A DNA stretch of 64,000 nucleotides from Bilabrum cf. latius (GCA_965178125.1 OZ237738.1:62001-126000), one strand, 5' to 3'; shown: positions 1 through 13,199, counted from the stretch's first letter. The notes: generated by a model not told the origin, from the sequence alone. A program made the numbers and translations.

Positions 1-34
1 GTGAATATAAGTCCAATAAAGCAACGCATGTCAA

Positions 35-1204
35 TTACTTGCGTTTTGGCCTGGTCTTTCTCCTCGCGGCCCCCGTCGCGCTAGAGGCACTAGCTGCCCC
101 TCCACCTCGTCCTCGTCCTTGCCGAGTCTGCTCCCCGGTCGCACTCGAGCCTCGACCAGCCTTCCAACTATTCTGCGGCCCTCCATCCCTTGTGTCAAGT
201 TCCTCATTCCCGGCCCCTCGCCCCTCAAGCCGGAAGTGGTTGATCAGCTCCGCCATGCGGCCCGCATTCATCTCGAGCCCCTGCAGCAGGCGCTGGCGGG
301 GTCCACCTCCACCAGTGACCGGCGGGACACTGCTCGGATGCATCGGGTGCGAGGATTTGCTACTACTAGCACTGCGGCTGCTCGGCTGCTCCCCGCTCCC
401 GCTGTCTGCTCCACCTGCCCCTGCCCTGTCACCATTCGCTTCACCCAAACCTGTAGCCTCTTCTACTCCGCCAGCAGACCGCTCCTCCCCATCAGCTCTG
501 ACGTCCGCATCCCCCATTTCTTCCTCCTGTCCTGACCCTCCTTCCTCCTCGAGGTCAAGCCCGCCCAGACCACCGCTCTCGACACCCTCGAGGAGCATGT
601 CAGCCAGCTGGCTGTACACGGTCTCACCCCCGCCTGGAGGAGGAAGAGGACTCGATGGGGACCCGCCCCCGCTACCCCCTGCGCTGCGATCATCCATGCT
701 CCTGGCTCCTGCACTGAGAGGCGCGCTCGTCGGACTCCCCTGCCAGCCCCTGAGCAACCCGCTGCCGCCCGAGTCCCGTCGCACGCCCAGCGAAGTCTGG
801 CCGACTCCAAACATCGCCCGGCGAGAGGCGTGTTGTGCTGATCCAAACGCGCTAGAAACGAACACTCTGCCTGTATCATTACTGCTGCCGCTCATATCCC
901 GCCGCGGCCGCTTGCGGTGCGGCCCCAAAGCCTTTGGCAATGATTCTGCTTCGGTGCCTGGGCCTGCCCAGCCCGAGCTGCGGAGGGCAGTGTAGTCAGC
1001 CACAAGCTCCTAAATACCAGCAAGAGTTTTCTAGAGGTGGTCTGCGGCCGCCTCTCTGTTATTTCCCATGGCCACCAGCCTTTGCGCCTCCTCACGTTTC
1101 AAACGATGATAGTCCGTGAGAACATCCAGCAAGGACTAGGCTTGAGCAGCATTTCTAGGTAGGGCCGATGCATCTTTGGTCAGATCCAATGAGTCCACAA
1201 TCAG
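35..1204 (-). CDS. Unknown protein, C-terminal exon (5' end not resolved)
   Basis: A frame of 389 residues ends in TAA at 35-37. I do not recognise the family. Three in-frame TAG codons, one at 1010-1012, are read as Gln; they extend an otherwise open frame upstream through a helical, charged segment (residues about 1-65, containing HRLKREEAQRLVAMGNN). The rest is low complexity, rich in Gly, Ser and Glu, with one more ordered acidic block (QLADMLLEGVESGGLGGLDL), a second near the C-terminus (RQRLLQGLEMNAGRMAELI), and basic nuclear-localisation-like clusters HRKRPRRD and the terminal KTRPKRK. No in-frame ATG lies at the 5' end. Position 1204 follows an acceptor-like gttagcag on the minus strand, so at least one upstream exon is expected. 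A nuclear protein is plausible but inferred only from the basic clusters. Confidence 0.5.
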
Positions 1205-1691
1205 CTGCTAACAAGTTCTGTGAAACCCCTACGCATGCAAGAAAGAGTAGCACACCGAAAGCGCATGAAAGGACTGCGCACCTGCTTGCATTCTCGCAAG
1301 CAACGCAACGGCCTGCTCTCGTTAGCTGGCAGCAGAATCAATAGGAAAAGGAAAGTTTATGTAATCTCGGACCTGAATGGACCTCACCCTTCGTGCACTT
1401 TGAGGCAAGCAATTCGGCCATCGTCACATGCGTCGAGCAACCAGCGTGGGGCAGCATTGCTTCATACAATAAGCTTGACCGGTAGCTTCGATGTCGCCAA
1501 TCATGAATTGAATGGCTGCATTGCTTCGCCGCGCGATCAACCGCTGCCGTCGGCAGCTCCAAAGGTTTTTCGCAAATGTTCGCTCAGGTGAGGTGCTGCA
1601 TGCCAGGGTTAGTGCTGCGTGAGAGCTGTGATACGCCAATAAAAGGACTGCATTTGAGCATTTATCGCAGCACTTGACCCTCACTCGTTTC
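1205..1691. other. Gene-poor gap; may hold the 5' exon of the minus-strand gene at 35-1204
   Basis: No gene is certain here. A minus-strand open segment from about 1562 down to 1386 begins with ATG and meets a GTGAGG donor-like site, but its splice phase does not match the exon starting at 1204, so I did not join them. The last part precedes the CIA30 gene and may contain its promoter or first exon. Confidence 0.3.
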
Positions 1692-2644
1692 ACGAGCTTG
1701 ACTTGCTTCGCTTCGATGGTGTGGACGACATCGAGCGATTCACAGTCAGCACCGATCGCTCTATGGGTGGAGCATCGTACGCTACGTTCAGTGTGCGAGC
1801 GGCGAGACGAAAGGGGCATGCAGATATTATACGAGGGGTATTTGAGGGCGTAATTTTGGGCCCTCGTATCCGCGGTCACGACCAGACAGATGTACTACGC
1901 CTCGGCGACGGAGGCAACGTTGAGCAGGTCCTGCTCGGCGAGCCGCAGAAGGACTCAGGAGCTCGAGCGTTTGCTTCAAGAGACCTTCGCTCGAACGATC
2001 CCCGCCGCCCATCCGCTGCACGCGAATCCCCCGGCCAGGGAGGGCGCCTGGTGCTGGAGCACGGCGAGTGGAGGAGCGGGGTGGGGGCCGGCAGCCTGGG
2101 CTGGGCTATGACCCGCACCAAGCCAGCAGACGTGTTCCCCAGGATGCCTTCCATGTCAGGTCTGCTGCTCACCGTGCGCGGGGACGGGCGCGCCTACCAG
2201 GTGGTCTGCAAAGGGGGCCAGCGCCAGTTTGGGCACGTCCCGGGTGTCGAGGCAGAGGCCACGTACGTCTGCCACCTGCAGCCCCCGGCGGGGAGGTGGG
2301 TCACCGTGGCAGCGCCCTTCCCGTCCTTCCTGCGGGTGTCTCGCGGGCACGTGTGGGGGGAACAGCGCTGGGAGGACGTGGACAGGTTTGACCTGGGGCG
2401 GGGGCTCAACCCGAACGAGCTCTCCGGACTGGGCTTCTTGCTGGCGGACGGGATGGACGGGCCCTTCTCGTTGGAGGTGCGGTCTGTGAAGGCGGTGAGG
2501 CACATCGAGAAGGTTACGGACGAGGAGGAGGAGGCACTCATACGCGGTGGCCTGCTCGCTGCGAGGAGCCACAAGAAGCAGCCAGGCAGGCAGGGCGAGG
2601 GGCGAGGGCTCCCTAGGGTCGAGGCCGGCGGCTGAAAGCATGCT
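1692..2644 (+). repeat. Segmental duplication, copy A (partner 14586-15538)
   Basis: A 953-bp block repeated colinearly without indels 12,894 bp downstream. I count 12 substitutions (98.7% identity): 7 in the 246-bp predicted intron, 5 in the 700 bp of exon. Homology starts abruptly at acgagcttgac and stops at agcatgct, a few bases after the stop codon. Confidence 0.95.
1694..2635 (+). CDS. CIA30-domain protein (NDUFAF1/complex I intermediate-associated family), copy 1
   Basis: CIA30 proteins include NDUFAF1, an assembly factor for mitochondrial complex I, and plant and bacterial relatives whose role is less clear. The frame carries the family's N-terminal signature (RFTVSTDRSMGGASYATF) and C-terminal signatures (LLLTVRGDGRAYQVV and LGFLLADGMDGPFSLEV). 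Between them I infer an intron 1793-2038: donor GTGCGAG, acceptor ccccggccag. Splicing joins ...YATFS to GGRLVLEHGEW, as in the family, and the region is the least conserved part of the duplicate. The reading frame stays open through the intron. It ends in TGA. The 5' exon with the start codon is not identified; an in-frame TGA lies upstream of an acceptor-like tatcgcag at about 1670. Without a visible N-terminus, targeting cannot be judged. Confidence 0.7.
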   Translation, partial: ELDLLRFDGVDDIERFTVSTDRSMGGASYATFSVRAARRKGHADIIRGVFEGVILGPRIRGHDQTDVLRLGDGGNVEQVLLGEPQKDSGARAFASRDLRSNDPRRPSAARESPGQGGRLVLEHGEWRSGVGAGSLGWAMTRTKPADVFPRMPSMSGLLLTVRGDGRAYQVVCKGGQRQFGHVPGVEAEATYVCHLQPPAGRWVTVAAPFPSFLRVSRGHVWGEQRWEDVDRFDLGRGLNPNELSGLGFLLADGMDGPFSLEVRSVKAVRHIEKVTDEEEEALIRGGLLAARSHKKQPGRQGEGRGLPRVEAGG

Positions 2645-3054
2645 TTCATGTGTCGGCACGATTTGCTCTCAAGCGACCCGCTGGTGGATCTCGCAGCAAC
2701 GAACAAGGTAGACATGGTTGAACTGCGCCAACCTTTTGCGATCTAGAATAGGTGAGAATGGTCGCAACTTGAAGGCCGCAATCAAGCTGTTGGCAACCGG
2801 ACCACGACAGGGAGGAGGAGCCAAGACACAGCCAGGGCAATGGCGCAAGCACACAACCAAACAGGAAGGTATTGGCAACCCAGCTTCCAGTTTGTGTGCG
2901 ACCACACCGAAATCCATTTGATAGTAGTAGCGTGTGATTTGGAATACCAAATCCAGATTAAGATTGGTCTCAACGGCGGGGGACCAACTCTGTGGGATAC
3001 TGTATCGTATTGGTATTAGGAATCACGATTACTAGGAATAGAGCACACGTCAAC
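2645..3054. other. Intergenic stretch, no gene seen
   Basis: Only short frames without family resemblance on either strand. It probably holds the 3' end of the CIA30 transcript and the promoter of the giant gene starting near 3055. Confidence 0.4.
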
Positions 3055-6000
3055 ATGTATGGCGTGGTGTGCGTTCATTTGTGGCCTGTCGCGGCCGTGC
3101 TTGCCGTATGTGAGAGAGAGCTATCGGAATCCTTCAGCAGTACGATAGATCCTGCCTGCTGCGGGGCCTATCTGTGCTGTGCGACCTTACCATTAAATGT
3201 TCCTTTGTTCTATTACTATGCTTGGATCTAGAAGGACCCTAAAGGGAGGCTGTTTGGCTGGTAGTAGTCTCTGCCCAGTTGGGTCAACTTGGTTGGCATC
3301 ATGCGCCTCTCACCAGACGTTGGTCAAGTGGGAAACCTCGAGCATTTTCAACATGCAATCAATCTATGCGCAGTGATACTACCAGCAGAAGCTGGTGTGG
3401 CACAGCGACCAGGTTCCTTGGCATTTGACCAGCTCCGTACTCGGTCACAAGACATCAACCAGCTTAACCAGCTCGAGCACCCTATCGTGCAGCTCCAGGG
3501 CCATATTTTTGGTCCGAACATAAGTGCAATCTCAAGCTCTAGTGGCACTGTCACGGGCGCTGTCGAACCCGGCACGGATTTTGGGGAGTCCATGGTCGTT
3601 GTGCCAGACCTGTGTAGAGACGGCCAGGCAGACCTCCTCGTGATCGTGCCTGGCGTGTGGGAGGCGTACCAGAACCAATGGCGCAGCATGACTGGCCAGT
3701 CATGCGTGGGACATGTTGAGTACTGGAATTTCAACGGGAGTTTTTCGACAGCGTCGAATCACAAGGTGTTTGAGGTGACGCCCGACCAAAATTGCGGTGT
3801 GAGCGAGCCGACGTCATCCGTGTACGCCGACCTGACCAGGCTGGGTGGTCCCTACGGTGCCGCATACCTCGGGGTAGTCCCAGTGGACACGTCTTACTAC
3901 AAGCCATCGACGCGTATTTGTAGTGGCGCAAACACTGGTCAGGCAGCCTCCGCTGAGCCCCATCGAGAGCAAGGCGGTGACGACCTGTGGTGCGCGTTCG
4001 CGGCCGTCGTTTCCCGCGGAATGCACGACAGAGTGCCGCGGATATAGACACTCGGAGCTACGTGGGTATTTCCTCTGAACTGCACCGCCCACCTACCCCC
4101 TCCACCGGACGAAGCCGCCATTGATCCCATGTGCAAGGGGGTGTACAGCCAGACGAACGGTGCCGCCATCTGCGTGCGGGTGAACAATGCGAGCCTGCCG
4201 CAGCAGTTTGACGGTATCTCTGCGCTCCCACCAACCCCCGACGGTCGTCTGGCAATGGGGAAAATATTGCGTGGCATTGGTATCGCCACTCCTGCCATCA
4301 TAGCTGTCGATCCCAACGCTTACGCCTCAATCGACTACGTTCTCCACAGCCGGATCGGGATGATTGATGGCATGAAAGGGTGCAATAGCAGGCATTTCGG
4401 TTCATCGATCAGCACAATCAGGTACGGAAGTACGAGCAATCCGGATGACAAGAGTACCGCCGTTGTCGTTGGTCAGTACGATATTGGCCAGAGCGACTGC
4501 TCAAGCGGCGCTCTCTTCGTCATTCCTGACCCGTTCGATGCGTCCTCTAAATCGCGAGTCATCACGTATGGGCAGCCGGACAAATTCTTTTTGTGGGGTG
4601 CTGGCATTGGCTTCCGATCGATCAACATCGGTGACGTGGACTTGAACGGGGTCGATGACCTGGTTACTAGTACGATCATTGGGGGAGAGCTCTGGGTCTT
4701 GATGCTCTCTCCGGAGCTTGACGTCCCCGATGCCAAATCATTATTCACTGTCCTAGGAGGTGTTGATCAACTGCGCGTAGGAAGACCGCTTGCTGCTCCC
4801 TACAACCCCCTATTTCCTGCTGACACGACTGGCGTAGGCCTCTTTATGGCTGGTGAGCCTTCAATTCAGCTTACCACCGGAGCTGCGTCCGGCCAAATTT
4901 TCATTGTTCACGTAGGACAGCAAGCAGATGGAAATGTTGAAGTCGACTACGTGGCAGGTGGTAGCTCAAGTGATTTGGATGTTTTCATGGACGGGGTGAA
5001 CCCAGAGCTCGTTGCAGGCAAGCACCTCGCTGTCGTGCCTCCATCGCAGCCGTTTGATGCAACCGCAACGAACCCTGACATTGGGTACATCTGTACCGCA
5101 GTTGCAGGTCGATACGTTGCAGTATTAAACCGAACGTACAACCCATATGGCACTAGCAGGCTGTACCCTTTCAACGTAGAGTCGAGCGCTTCCCAGTCAA
5201 CTACTCTGCCTGGTGGACTGCAAGGTGCCTTCGACATGCTCACGTAGGCGGAGCAGCTTGCTCCCCTCGGCGCGGAGGAGCAAGCCGGTCCGACATCACT
5301 GTGCTCGATGCCACAGAACTCCATCCCGGATTGGGGTGCGCAGCCGCTCAACGGGCTTCAAGTATGCAACTCTGTGGCTAGTCTAGATGCAAGCGAAATC
5401 GGTAGCTTTGCGTCGGCTCCTGGGGCGGATGCCGTTTATCTTGCGGTGGGTCGACCGCTGGAGCCGTGCCCGTCCAGTAGGGCTCCGCACGGCTCCAAGG
5501 GTGCAAATGCCTTGGCATGCGGCATCGTCTCATTCGTCGTGCTGCATGGCGACTCCATGACGCTGCAGAAGGAATGGGCATGTCCAGACTGGCTGCAAGG
5601 CTCCAACTCCGCGTTTGGGGCTTCAGTTCGCTCTGTTGGTGTTGTGGGGTCTGATTCAACGGCATCATTGGTGGTCTCTTACTTTGGATTCAAAGGCCTG
5701 TTCACGAACCCTAGCCCTGGACTCGCTCTGATCCGAGATGCTTTCATTGCAGGTGCGAGTCCGTGCCCATTGGTATTGCCGGAACAGGTGAAAATGTCTA
5801 CCACATTGGCTGATGGCGCACCCTTTACCGTGTTCAAAATGTGGGTGATCGTCCCAGCGCAGCATAGCGTTGCGCAAGGAGACCCACAGCCAGGTATCGC
5901 GGTCATTGCAATCGATGATCTCCAGTACGATGTTGCAGCTGCTTGCAAGAATTGTGCATTCTTTCCCGCTAGGATCGGAGACAGTGCGAATTCCGACAGC

Positions 6001-9000
6001 AGCACTAATGCAACCTTTGATGATTGGCTCACCTCGATCGAGACGTGGGAGAGCAGTGAATGCTTGACAGCTGAGAGTGCCAGAGATTTTTCCTATAGCC
6101 CTTGTGGCGGTGGCGTGGCTCTAGGATTCTCCCGTTATCGTTGCACACAGGCAACGATTGAGTTCGGGGCAACTTGGATCGCAAAGTTTAATGACCTGCA
6201 GCGTCCTGTTGCGGGCGGGGTAAGCTGGAGTATTGTGCAGCCAGTAGCACACCAGTGCAACTCGTTTACGGCAGCAGGAGCTACCGGGTTCGGCTCAGTT
6301 GCGATTCCCGTTGGTGACATTGACGGAAACGGTGCGATCGATTTCGCCATTTCAATGACAACGGGGCCTGGCTACTACGGGTATGGCAGCATGTCTAACA
6401 TTCTCGGATACGTGTGGGTTGCAAGGCTGTACTGCAACGGAACCATGATCGCCATTGATCAGCTGGTGAACACCCCGCTCGTTGGTGAAGCATTTGATAA
6501 CGTGTTCTATTATGGGGACTCGATGGCTCCACTCGGTGATATTGATGCCAACGGACAGGTAGACTACGTCGTGGCTTCGAGAAACAAGAACGACTAGAGC
6601 CCTCCAATATACCTTGCGCTGGCCGATTCTAATGGCCGTGGGAGTCTGTTGTCTTCGTTCCAGGCCTTGCCAGGAGTGCAGGCCGCAGTGACAAACTCCA
6701 ACGGTGGCACCAACCGAAACGATGCAGGCACTGTGCCGAGACTCGAAACTGTCCAGACGTGCTTCAGCTCCAGCAGTCGCACCCAGCAGACGAATGCTTT
6801 CGCTGTTATCCTGTGCAACAACAATATCGTCATGTTTCGATGCTCCAGTGTCTAGACCTCTATTGCAGAGCCCGCATTTCGAGATGACGGGTCGATATCG
6901 CTTAGTGGGCTGCACGTGGCAGGTGGGATGCAAAAGATCCAGGTTGCTGGCCTTCCCAAACCTGTCAACACGATTGGAATCGCTCTGCATGCCTCCGTTG
7001 AGCACGTACTGAGGGATCACTCCTCCGCCGCAATTGGAATCGTGAGAGTGCTGCAGCATTCTCTCGATCCATCAACCGGGACTTACAATGCCGAACTGTT
7101 GGCCGATGTTGAGCAAGGGTTTGCCTCCAAGGCACCGCTGAAGTGGTGCTAGGGGACAAGCTGCGCGATTCAGAAGAGTACTGTGTCGTACGCCTCGCCA
7201 ACTGTGACGGGACTTGTCGCTGGTCTAGTCAACTAGACCGGCGGTGTCGTAACCATAATCGGCGAGGACGTGCAGGACAGCGAGATGAGCATCAACTACT
7301 CCTTCTACTCAAATGGTACTGGAGAAGTCCTGAAATGCTCTAGCCTGAGTTTTGAGTCGTCATCAAGACATCAATGTTAGTTGAGTCCAGGTGTCGGCAT
7401 CGATTGGCATCTGCAGGCGCATTGGCACCGAGACAAAGTGCCGCTGGGTGGGTGCCCTGATCCCGAGTCTTGCCTTGTATCATTTGCACCACCTGGGACG
7501 CTGCAAGTGCAGTGGAGGTATTCGTCGCACTCGCCAGACAATACATGGCACGACGGGAGCTCAATGCTAGACTACCCCTAGTCCAGCTGGAATACTAGCG
7601 ATCTGGCTGACTATAGCTTCGCAGGCGACGATTTGAGCTGCTTCAACACGTCGTTGCCTGTACATGAGACTGTTCGCTCCCTGTCTATCGGCTAGCTCAA
7701 TCTCATGGATCCACCAATGGGGTACGAAGATTGCACGTGCAAGTGGAGTATGGCAAGCTTGGCTGGCGCTCGTATCGAGTGCCTTAGTTGTCCTCTGTCG
7801 CGATTCGTCAGTGGCAACACAGTTAGCCTTTCCGACCTCTCTCACGGATTGCTGCGACTGCCAGCTTCGATTTCTCTTGGCTTCAAAGGTACGGACTGGT
7901 CACACTTTTCTAACTCTACGACTAGCTCTGCACTGTTCGTGCAGCCAGCTCCGCACGCAACACCTGAATACGTCAAAGCTTCTACAGTTGATCCGGCTGG
8001 GGATATGCTTGAATTGGATTTTGAGACAGATACAGGAGATTTCATTCGTCGCTCGGGATTCATTGCAAGAGTGGAATTGTTCTGCAAGAAGCACGGAAAG
8101 GAAGCCGTCAAGTAGTGCCAGGACGTCAAGTCGAGCTACGTAGAGAGTTTCTGTGGGAGCGAATTGAAGTACCCCGAGTGCTTGGACGCTCGCGTACGCG
8201 TTTCAAGCCTTACAGGTGGTGGCGATCTGCTGCAACCCGAAGCGCAGGAGCTTCTTGGCACCCATGCCAAGCGCGCTACCACACCGCAGATTTGCTCTGT
8301 ATCCACCACGGGGCTCAGTAGCGTGCTTGTGTCGCCATGGATAGTGTCGGTCACCCCGTTCAGCTACCATAAACCCCAATTTGCGGAGAACGGTACCTGT
8401 ATTCGCGGGCCTTCAAGCAAAACGTGGATTGCGCCATGCATGAATGGCTCGCAGTACTTTCACACAAGCTTGGGCTTCTGCGTGCCTTGCCCATCTGGAT
8501 GCCAGTGCCCGAACGGGGCGACACAGAAGGAGGTGTCTGCGCAGCGTGGCCACCGAGTCATTGTCCCTCCGTGTACACGGCCCGATGCGCCGATGCTCGT
8601 AGCTTGCGAAGCCTGTTAGGAACAGGAGAACTGCGAAGAGGAGCATGATCTACTCGGCGAAGGCAACGCGTGGAGTGACGACGACTGCAAGTGGCTGTCT
8701 TGCGAAACGAATTCCAGCTGCATCAGCGTGCAACAGGGCTGCAGCAAAAAATTCTCTGGCGTAGGCTGTGCCGAGTGCGCGAGGAATTTTTACCGGGAGT
8801 GGGGTAGAACACCCGAATATACAGAAAAGTGCAGGCGGTGCCCGCCGAAATCGAAAGTTTTTAGAAAGTTCTGGACACATCGGATGGTTTTGTGTGCGAT
8901 TTTCGGCTATGCTGCCATATATGTAGCTTTTACCGTGTGGGAAGGGAAAAGAACACTCGTGGAGGAAAACGTGATCGAGTTCATGCTGCACTCGACCCAG

Positions 9001-11829
9001 ATCCTGATTGCCTTGCTCTCATCTTCGAGCACTGAAGAGACCTCGTCGTCTGAATTTGATGATGTGCTTGCCATCATTCTGAACTATGCGGAGCTGACTT
9101 CATTCCATAAAGTCGCACCGCAGCTTCTGACGTGCCCAAGCTCAGAAAGGGAGACTCTCAATGATGGACTGCTGTCACAAGCCCGGGCGTCCGGACTGTA
9201 CGTCAGGCTGCTCATGGTACTGGTAATGCTATTGCTGCAATCCTGCATTGTGTGGATTGTGCCATGCGTTTGTCAGTACCCAAGGCAGCGCACTTCTGCC
9301 CATTCTGAGGCCAGGCAACGTCTTGGGCGGAACTCACCAATGATGTGCGGGTGCATCCCACAGTGCAGCTGTGCCCAACAATCGTTAGCTATGCAACATC
9401 CTGATGGTCGTGCGGTTGGAAGTGGTTCACACGGCTCTTCAAACAACCATTTGGCACGTGCACAGAAGTAGATTGCAACGCCTTGCTGCGATGGAAAGTG
9501 CATTGAGCTACCGCGGACATTCCTGCTGTGCTTGGATCGGTCTCTTGCCGCGCTGGTGCTCATGTTCAAGTTCATGTACATCCCTACCACAAAGCTTGCA
9601 ATATCGCTGCTACAAGAAGTAGATGTTAAAGTCGATGACAATGATATCCTAGGCCCCGCGGCGGAGAGCCCTCGAATGAAGGAGAGTCTGACTGTTTGGA
9701 CGAACGGATCAGCTGCTGAGTACGGCTTGCCACGAATGGAGAAGCCAGGCTATAAATCATATGGTCCTTCATCATTAACTACTGAAGGTTCGAGCTCAAG
9801 ACTTCAAGTGCTTGGCTATTGTCTTTTCTGTGTCGTCTTTCTGGGCCTCGCCTTGCAGTTGGTTGGTCAATCGTACTTGGGCAGTATTTTGGGAAGACGC
9901 CGAGCAAAGGTGAAGTCCAAGCGAGTCCAACGAACCACTGCTGTTGGTAACCAGGCAGCACATGCCGAGGATCAGGCGGTAGCACTGAGGGAGCCACTTC
10001 TCAGGTAGGATTCCTCGGCGTCTGAGAGCACAGCCTCGAGCCTTTCTGAGCCAGACTATGGTCGGCAGGTGTCTCCAGCATCACACCCGCCACCGCTTGG
10101 TACTCCATAGGATTGTGCTCAAACACTGGTACTCCCAGGCAGCGCATCAGATCTCCATCACTCGCATGGACATCAACCACGATTCCATGAGCTAAAGTCG
10201 GAGCTCTTCTCTGGTCTCGCAGACGACACCAAGTTCTGGTGGGTCCACGCAAGCACTGCAGGGACAGTCGCAATCATTGCCCTTTCAGTGACAAACATTG
10301 GGATTCTGGCAGTTCGCATGTGCTGGGTCATCGTGGTCCATTTACTTCTCACGGTCTTACAGTACTGCGGAAGGCCGCTCTCCACACCTGACATGCGAGC
10401 AGTTGGAATCGCAATTAGGTTGTTGTCGGTTGTCTCAACCGCTGGAATCCTAGGAATTACATCGCCAACGGACAAGGCTGCATTGGAAAATACGTTGGGG
10501 GAATAGAACAACAATAAGAAAGGATTGTTGCGACATTTGTAGCTCATCGTGATTGTGCCATTCATTTTACAGCTTGCCTTGGGGGTGTCTGTGCTCATCG
10601 CGGAGTGCCGCCGCCGGCTGCTTCACGACGTCGGGCACATAGCGGATTCCGGTATCCTTCCACTTCAAGACAGCCAGTGTCCGTGCTGCTGCCTGTGGTG
10701 CATCCGTTGTGGCCTTCTTGATCGAGTGATGTGCGCGAGGATCTGCGGTGGCGGACTCATCTACTGCAACTGGTTTGGACGCTATGGCTGCTGCTAGGAG
10801 TTCTGCGGGAAAGCCGCACTAGTATCCAAAGATGTGCACGCGTGCCTGGAAAGCCCACCCTCATGTAGGTCTACACTGTGCTGCGTGCGCACACCTGAGC
10901 TTGGCAGCATCCGCACCAGACGTATCACAGGCAGACACTTCATCGCCGGCCCAGCTGATACGGTAATTGGAGCTGGCTGCGGCTGCATGCCGTTCGCCCC
11001 AATCGAAGACTCTGTGATCGTTGTTGTGGGAGAATACCTCGAGGCCGAGGTCGCTCGACTCTCAGGTGAGACTCCCGAAGAAGCCGCAAGGCGTTTTCTG
11101 GCTGTCCATGAGGTTGGGCATGGGCTACACGAAGAAACGTTTCGAGAAATCGTCCGCTAGTTTAGCCTGTCCGGATCATCAAGCCCGCACGAGTCTCTCA
11201 CCAGACCACAGAGAAGCGCTCAAGCCACTACAGGTCTTACCGCGCAGCGGCTCAGAGCATCTTATCGTGCACCGCGTTAGAACAGTGGAGGCAAGGTCGG
11301 CAAACCACGTGGTGGAGCTGCATATGTCCCTCCGCAAATCCAACATGAGAGGGTGCTGCAGTCAAGCATAGCAAGTGCAATGCAACACAAACCCTCGCTT
11401 CCTCCCACAAGTGGATTGCGCATGTCGCATCGTCAAAGCTCCCACTCGCCAATTGCTGTGGGTGGCACTACCGGTTTGCTTCTGCCTCTGCCTAATGCGC
11501 CTGGTGCGCGCAATATCCACCGAAACCGCAGGGCAGTTCCGGGTCTGCTACCCACCGTTGCTGGACAAGGAAGGAGCGTGAGCCAGGGTGCAGTTGCCGA
11601 ACGCGATCTACGCTCAGGTAGAGCTAGTGTTGGGGGGCTGCTGCAACGTGTGCTTGCTCGGGCTATCTCGGGACAGCAAATGCAAAACGTTGATGAAACC
11701 GAGTCGGGCGATGGTGGCAGTGCGGGACTTGAGCTGCACCCGCGCCGTGTCTCAAACGATGTCAGCTCCGCAGGAGTACTTGATGAGCTGCAGTCGCTGC
11801 GAATGAGTGCGGATGATGAGCTCGGATGA
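3055..11829 (+). CDS. Giant receptor-like membrane protein with FG-GAP-like ectodomain and multiple transmembrane helices
   Basis: A single frame of 2924 codons, interrupted only by 22 TAGs (from 3229 to 11278), with no TAA or TGA before the TGA at 11827-11829. The proposed start at 3055 gives a signal-peptide-like leader (MYGVVCVHLWPVAAVLAVC); ATG 3301 is an alternative. The ectodomain has calcium-binding, FG-GAP-like repeats as in integrin alpha propellers: NIGDVDLNGVDDLV (about residue 525), VGDIDGNGAIDFAIS (about 1087), LGDIDANGQVDYVVAS (about 1160). A Cys-rich module follows (about 1800-1915, CVPCPSGCQCPNG). From about 1943 to 2520 come roughly seven or eight hydrophobic segments, for example MVLVMLLLQSCIVWIV and CLFCVVFLGLALQL. 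The last 400 residues are probably cytoplasmic and low complexity. Adhesion or sensory function is inferred. Small introns hidden inside the frame cannot be excluded. Confidence 0.75.
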
Positions 11830-11832
11830 TAT

Positions 11833-12165
11833 ATGGTGCCCTGCGGCAACTACATGACCCTCAATGGATGGCATGCCATCGCTCTAGAGTATCACGCGCT
11901 ACAGGATCACACCACCGTGCAATGCAGGCCTTGCATTCATTGGTTTCTCCAGATTCAGGCGAAGACGTTCCCAGCCAAAGTAGGCAAGGCCCCGACGGGC
12001 TAGAGGTGTGGACTTGCCCTGCTGCAGAAGACGGCCCCTTGTCCTCGCTGTAGCATGTGTGACACTGTGGTGCTCATGAACGCTGCCCTGCACGGCAGCG
12101 GTGACTCTCAGGTGTGGCCATTCGATCCAAGCGAAGTGGTGCATACGAAACGGCGCACCAATTAA
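11833..12165 (+). CDS. Small Cys-rich open frame downstream of the giant gene
   Basis: 110 codons from ATG 11833 to TAA, with one in-frame TAG read as Gln. It begins 4 bases after the stop of the giant receptor gene and in a different frame. Cys pairs (CRPC, then CPRCSMC) could form a zinc-binding module, but no family is recognised. It may be a downstream exon of the preceding gene or non-coding. Confidence 0.25.
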
Positions 12166-13199
12166 CGGCTCTCTCCTACTGCATATCTGTTTTTCTGCCC
12201 TCGGGCTTGGCTGCATAAAAATTCGGTGTGGCCTTTGATTGGACGTACTAGAGGAGATGTGGTGCTTCTGCGGTATGTCATCTTTGCTTTAAAGTACCAC
12301 CCGCGGTGTGGGTGGGTTTGACCAATTCGGTAACATCAAGGTGACCTACACATTTGCAGATTGACTTGTTCTCCACTCCCTGCTCTGACAATGTACAGTT
12401 ATGGAGCCAGCACATTGCTGGATCAGAGGACACCTGGCCACACCCCTTGTCCCGTAAAGGTCCCCCGAGGGGACCACTACCGCATTGAGCTCCAGACTCG
12501 TAGACACACCGGGTCACGCATGTTGCCGACGGCGTGGCGAACAGGTTTACCATGCTCCTGCCGGCGCTTACGAGACTGCGCCACACATCCATCCCGCTGC
12601 CTGCAGCGCATCACATTTTCTTCGAGTTTGAGGCATCTGTCCATGGCAGACTACAGCCCATGTGGCTGAGGCGCTTGCCTTTGGTGGTAGCAGGCGCGAA
12701 GGTGAGTCAATGGGAGACATCACGGGAAAGCCGGGGCTGGAAGGCCTCGACCAAGTGTTCAATACAGCCGGGAGCAGCAAGGTGAGCAGACGCTCAGCTT
12801 GCCTACGGTTTGCATGGGCGGATGACCTGCCATGGCCTCGATGGCGGATAGATCGTTGTCGGCGTGTGCTGCATCGTGCATTCAGCTGAGGAGGTCAGCA
12901 TTGTCTCCCTCGCGCTGATGCGCATGCCCTCTATGTATTCAGGAGAGCGGTTGTGATTGGATTGTTTCATCCACACATCGCTCGAGACGATCGGGTCCAC
13001 GGCGTCGCGGTCCAGACTGACCTCACAAGGCCGAAGGTCTGCAGACGACGAGTCTTGACTGATAGTGCTCTGCTGTACCAGGAAGGGCCACTCTGCGTGG
13101 TGGGATCCGGCCAATCGCAGAGGAGCAGCTTGACACAGGTGGTCCGGCCGATCGCACGAGTTTTAGGCAGTGATGCGTCTGGACCGAGTTCCAGTTGTG

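Noticed and set aside
3229-11280. A run of a dozen small genes or a decayed pseudogene with stop codons
   Set aside because: All interruptions are TAG, never TAA or TGA, in one constant frame with uniform protein character. The same pattern is found in conserved housekeeping genes.
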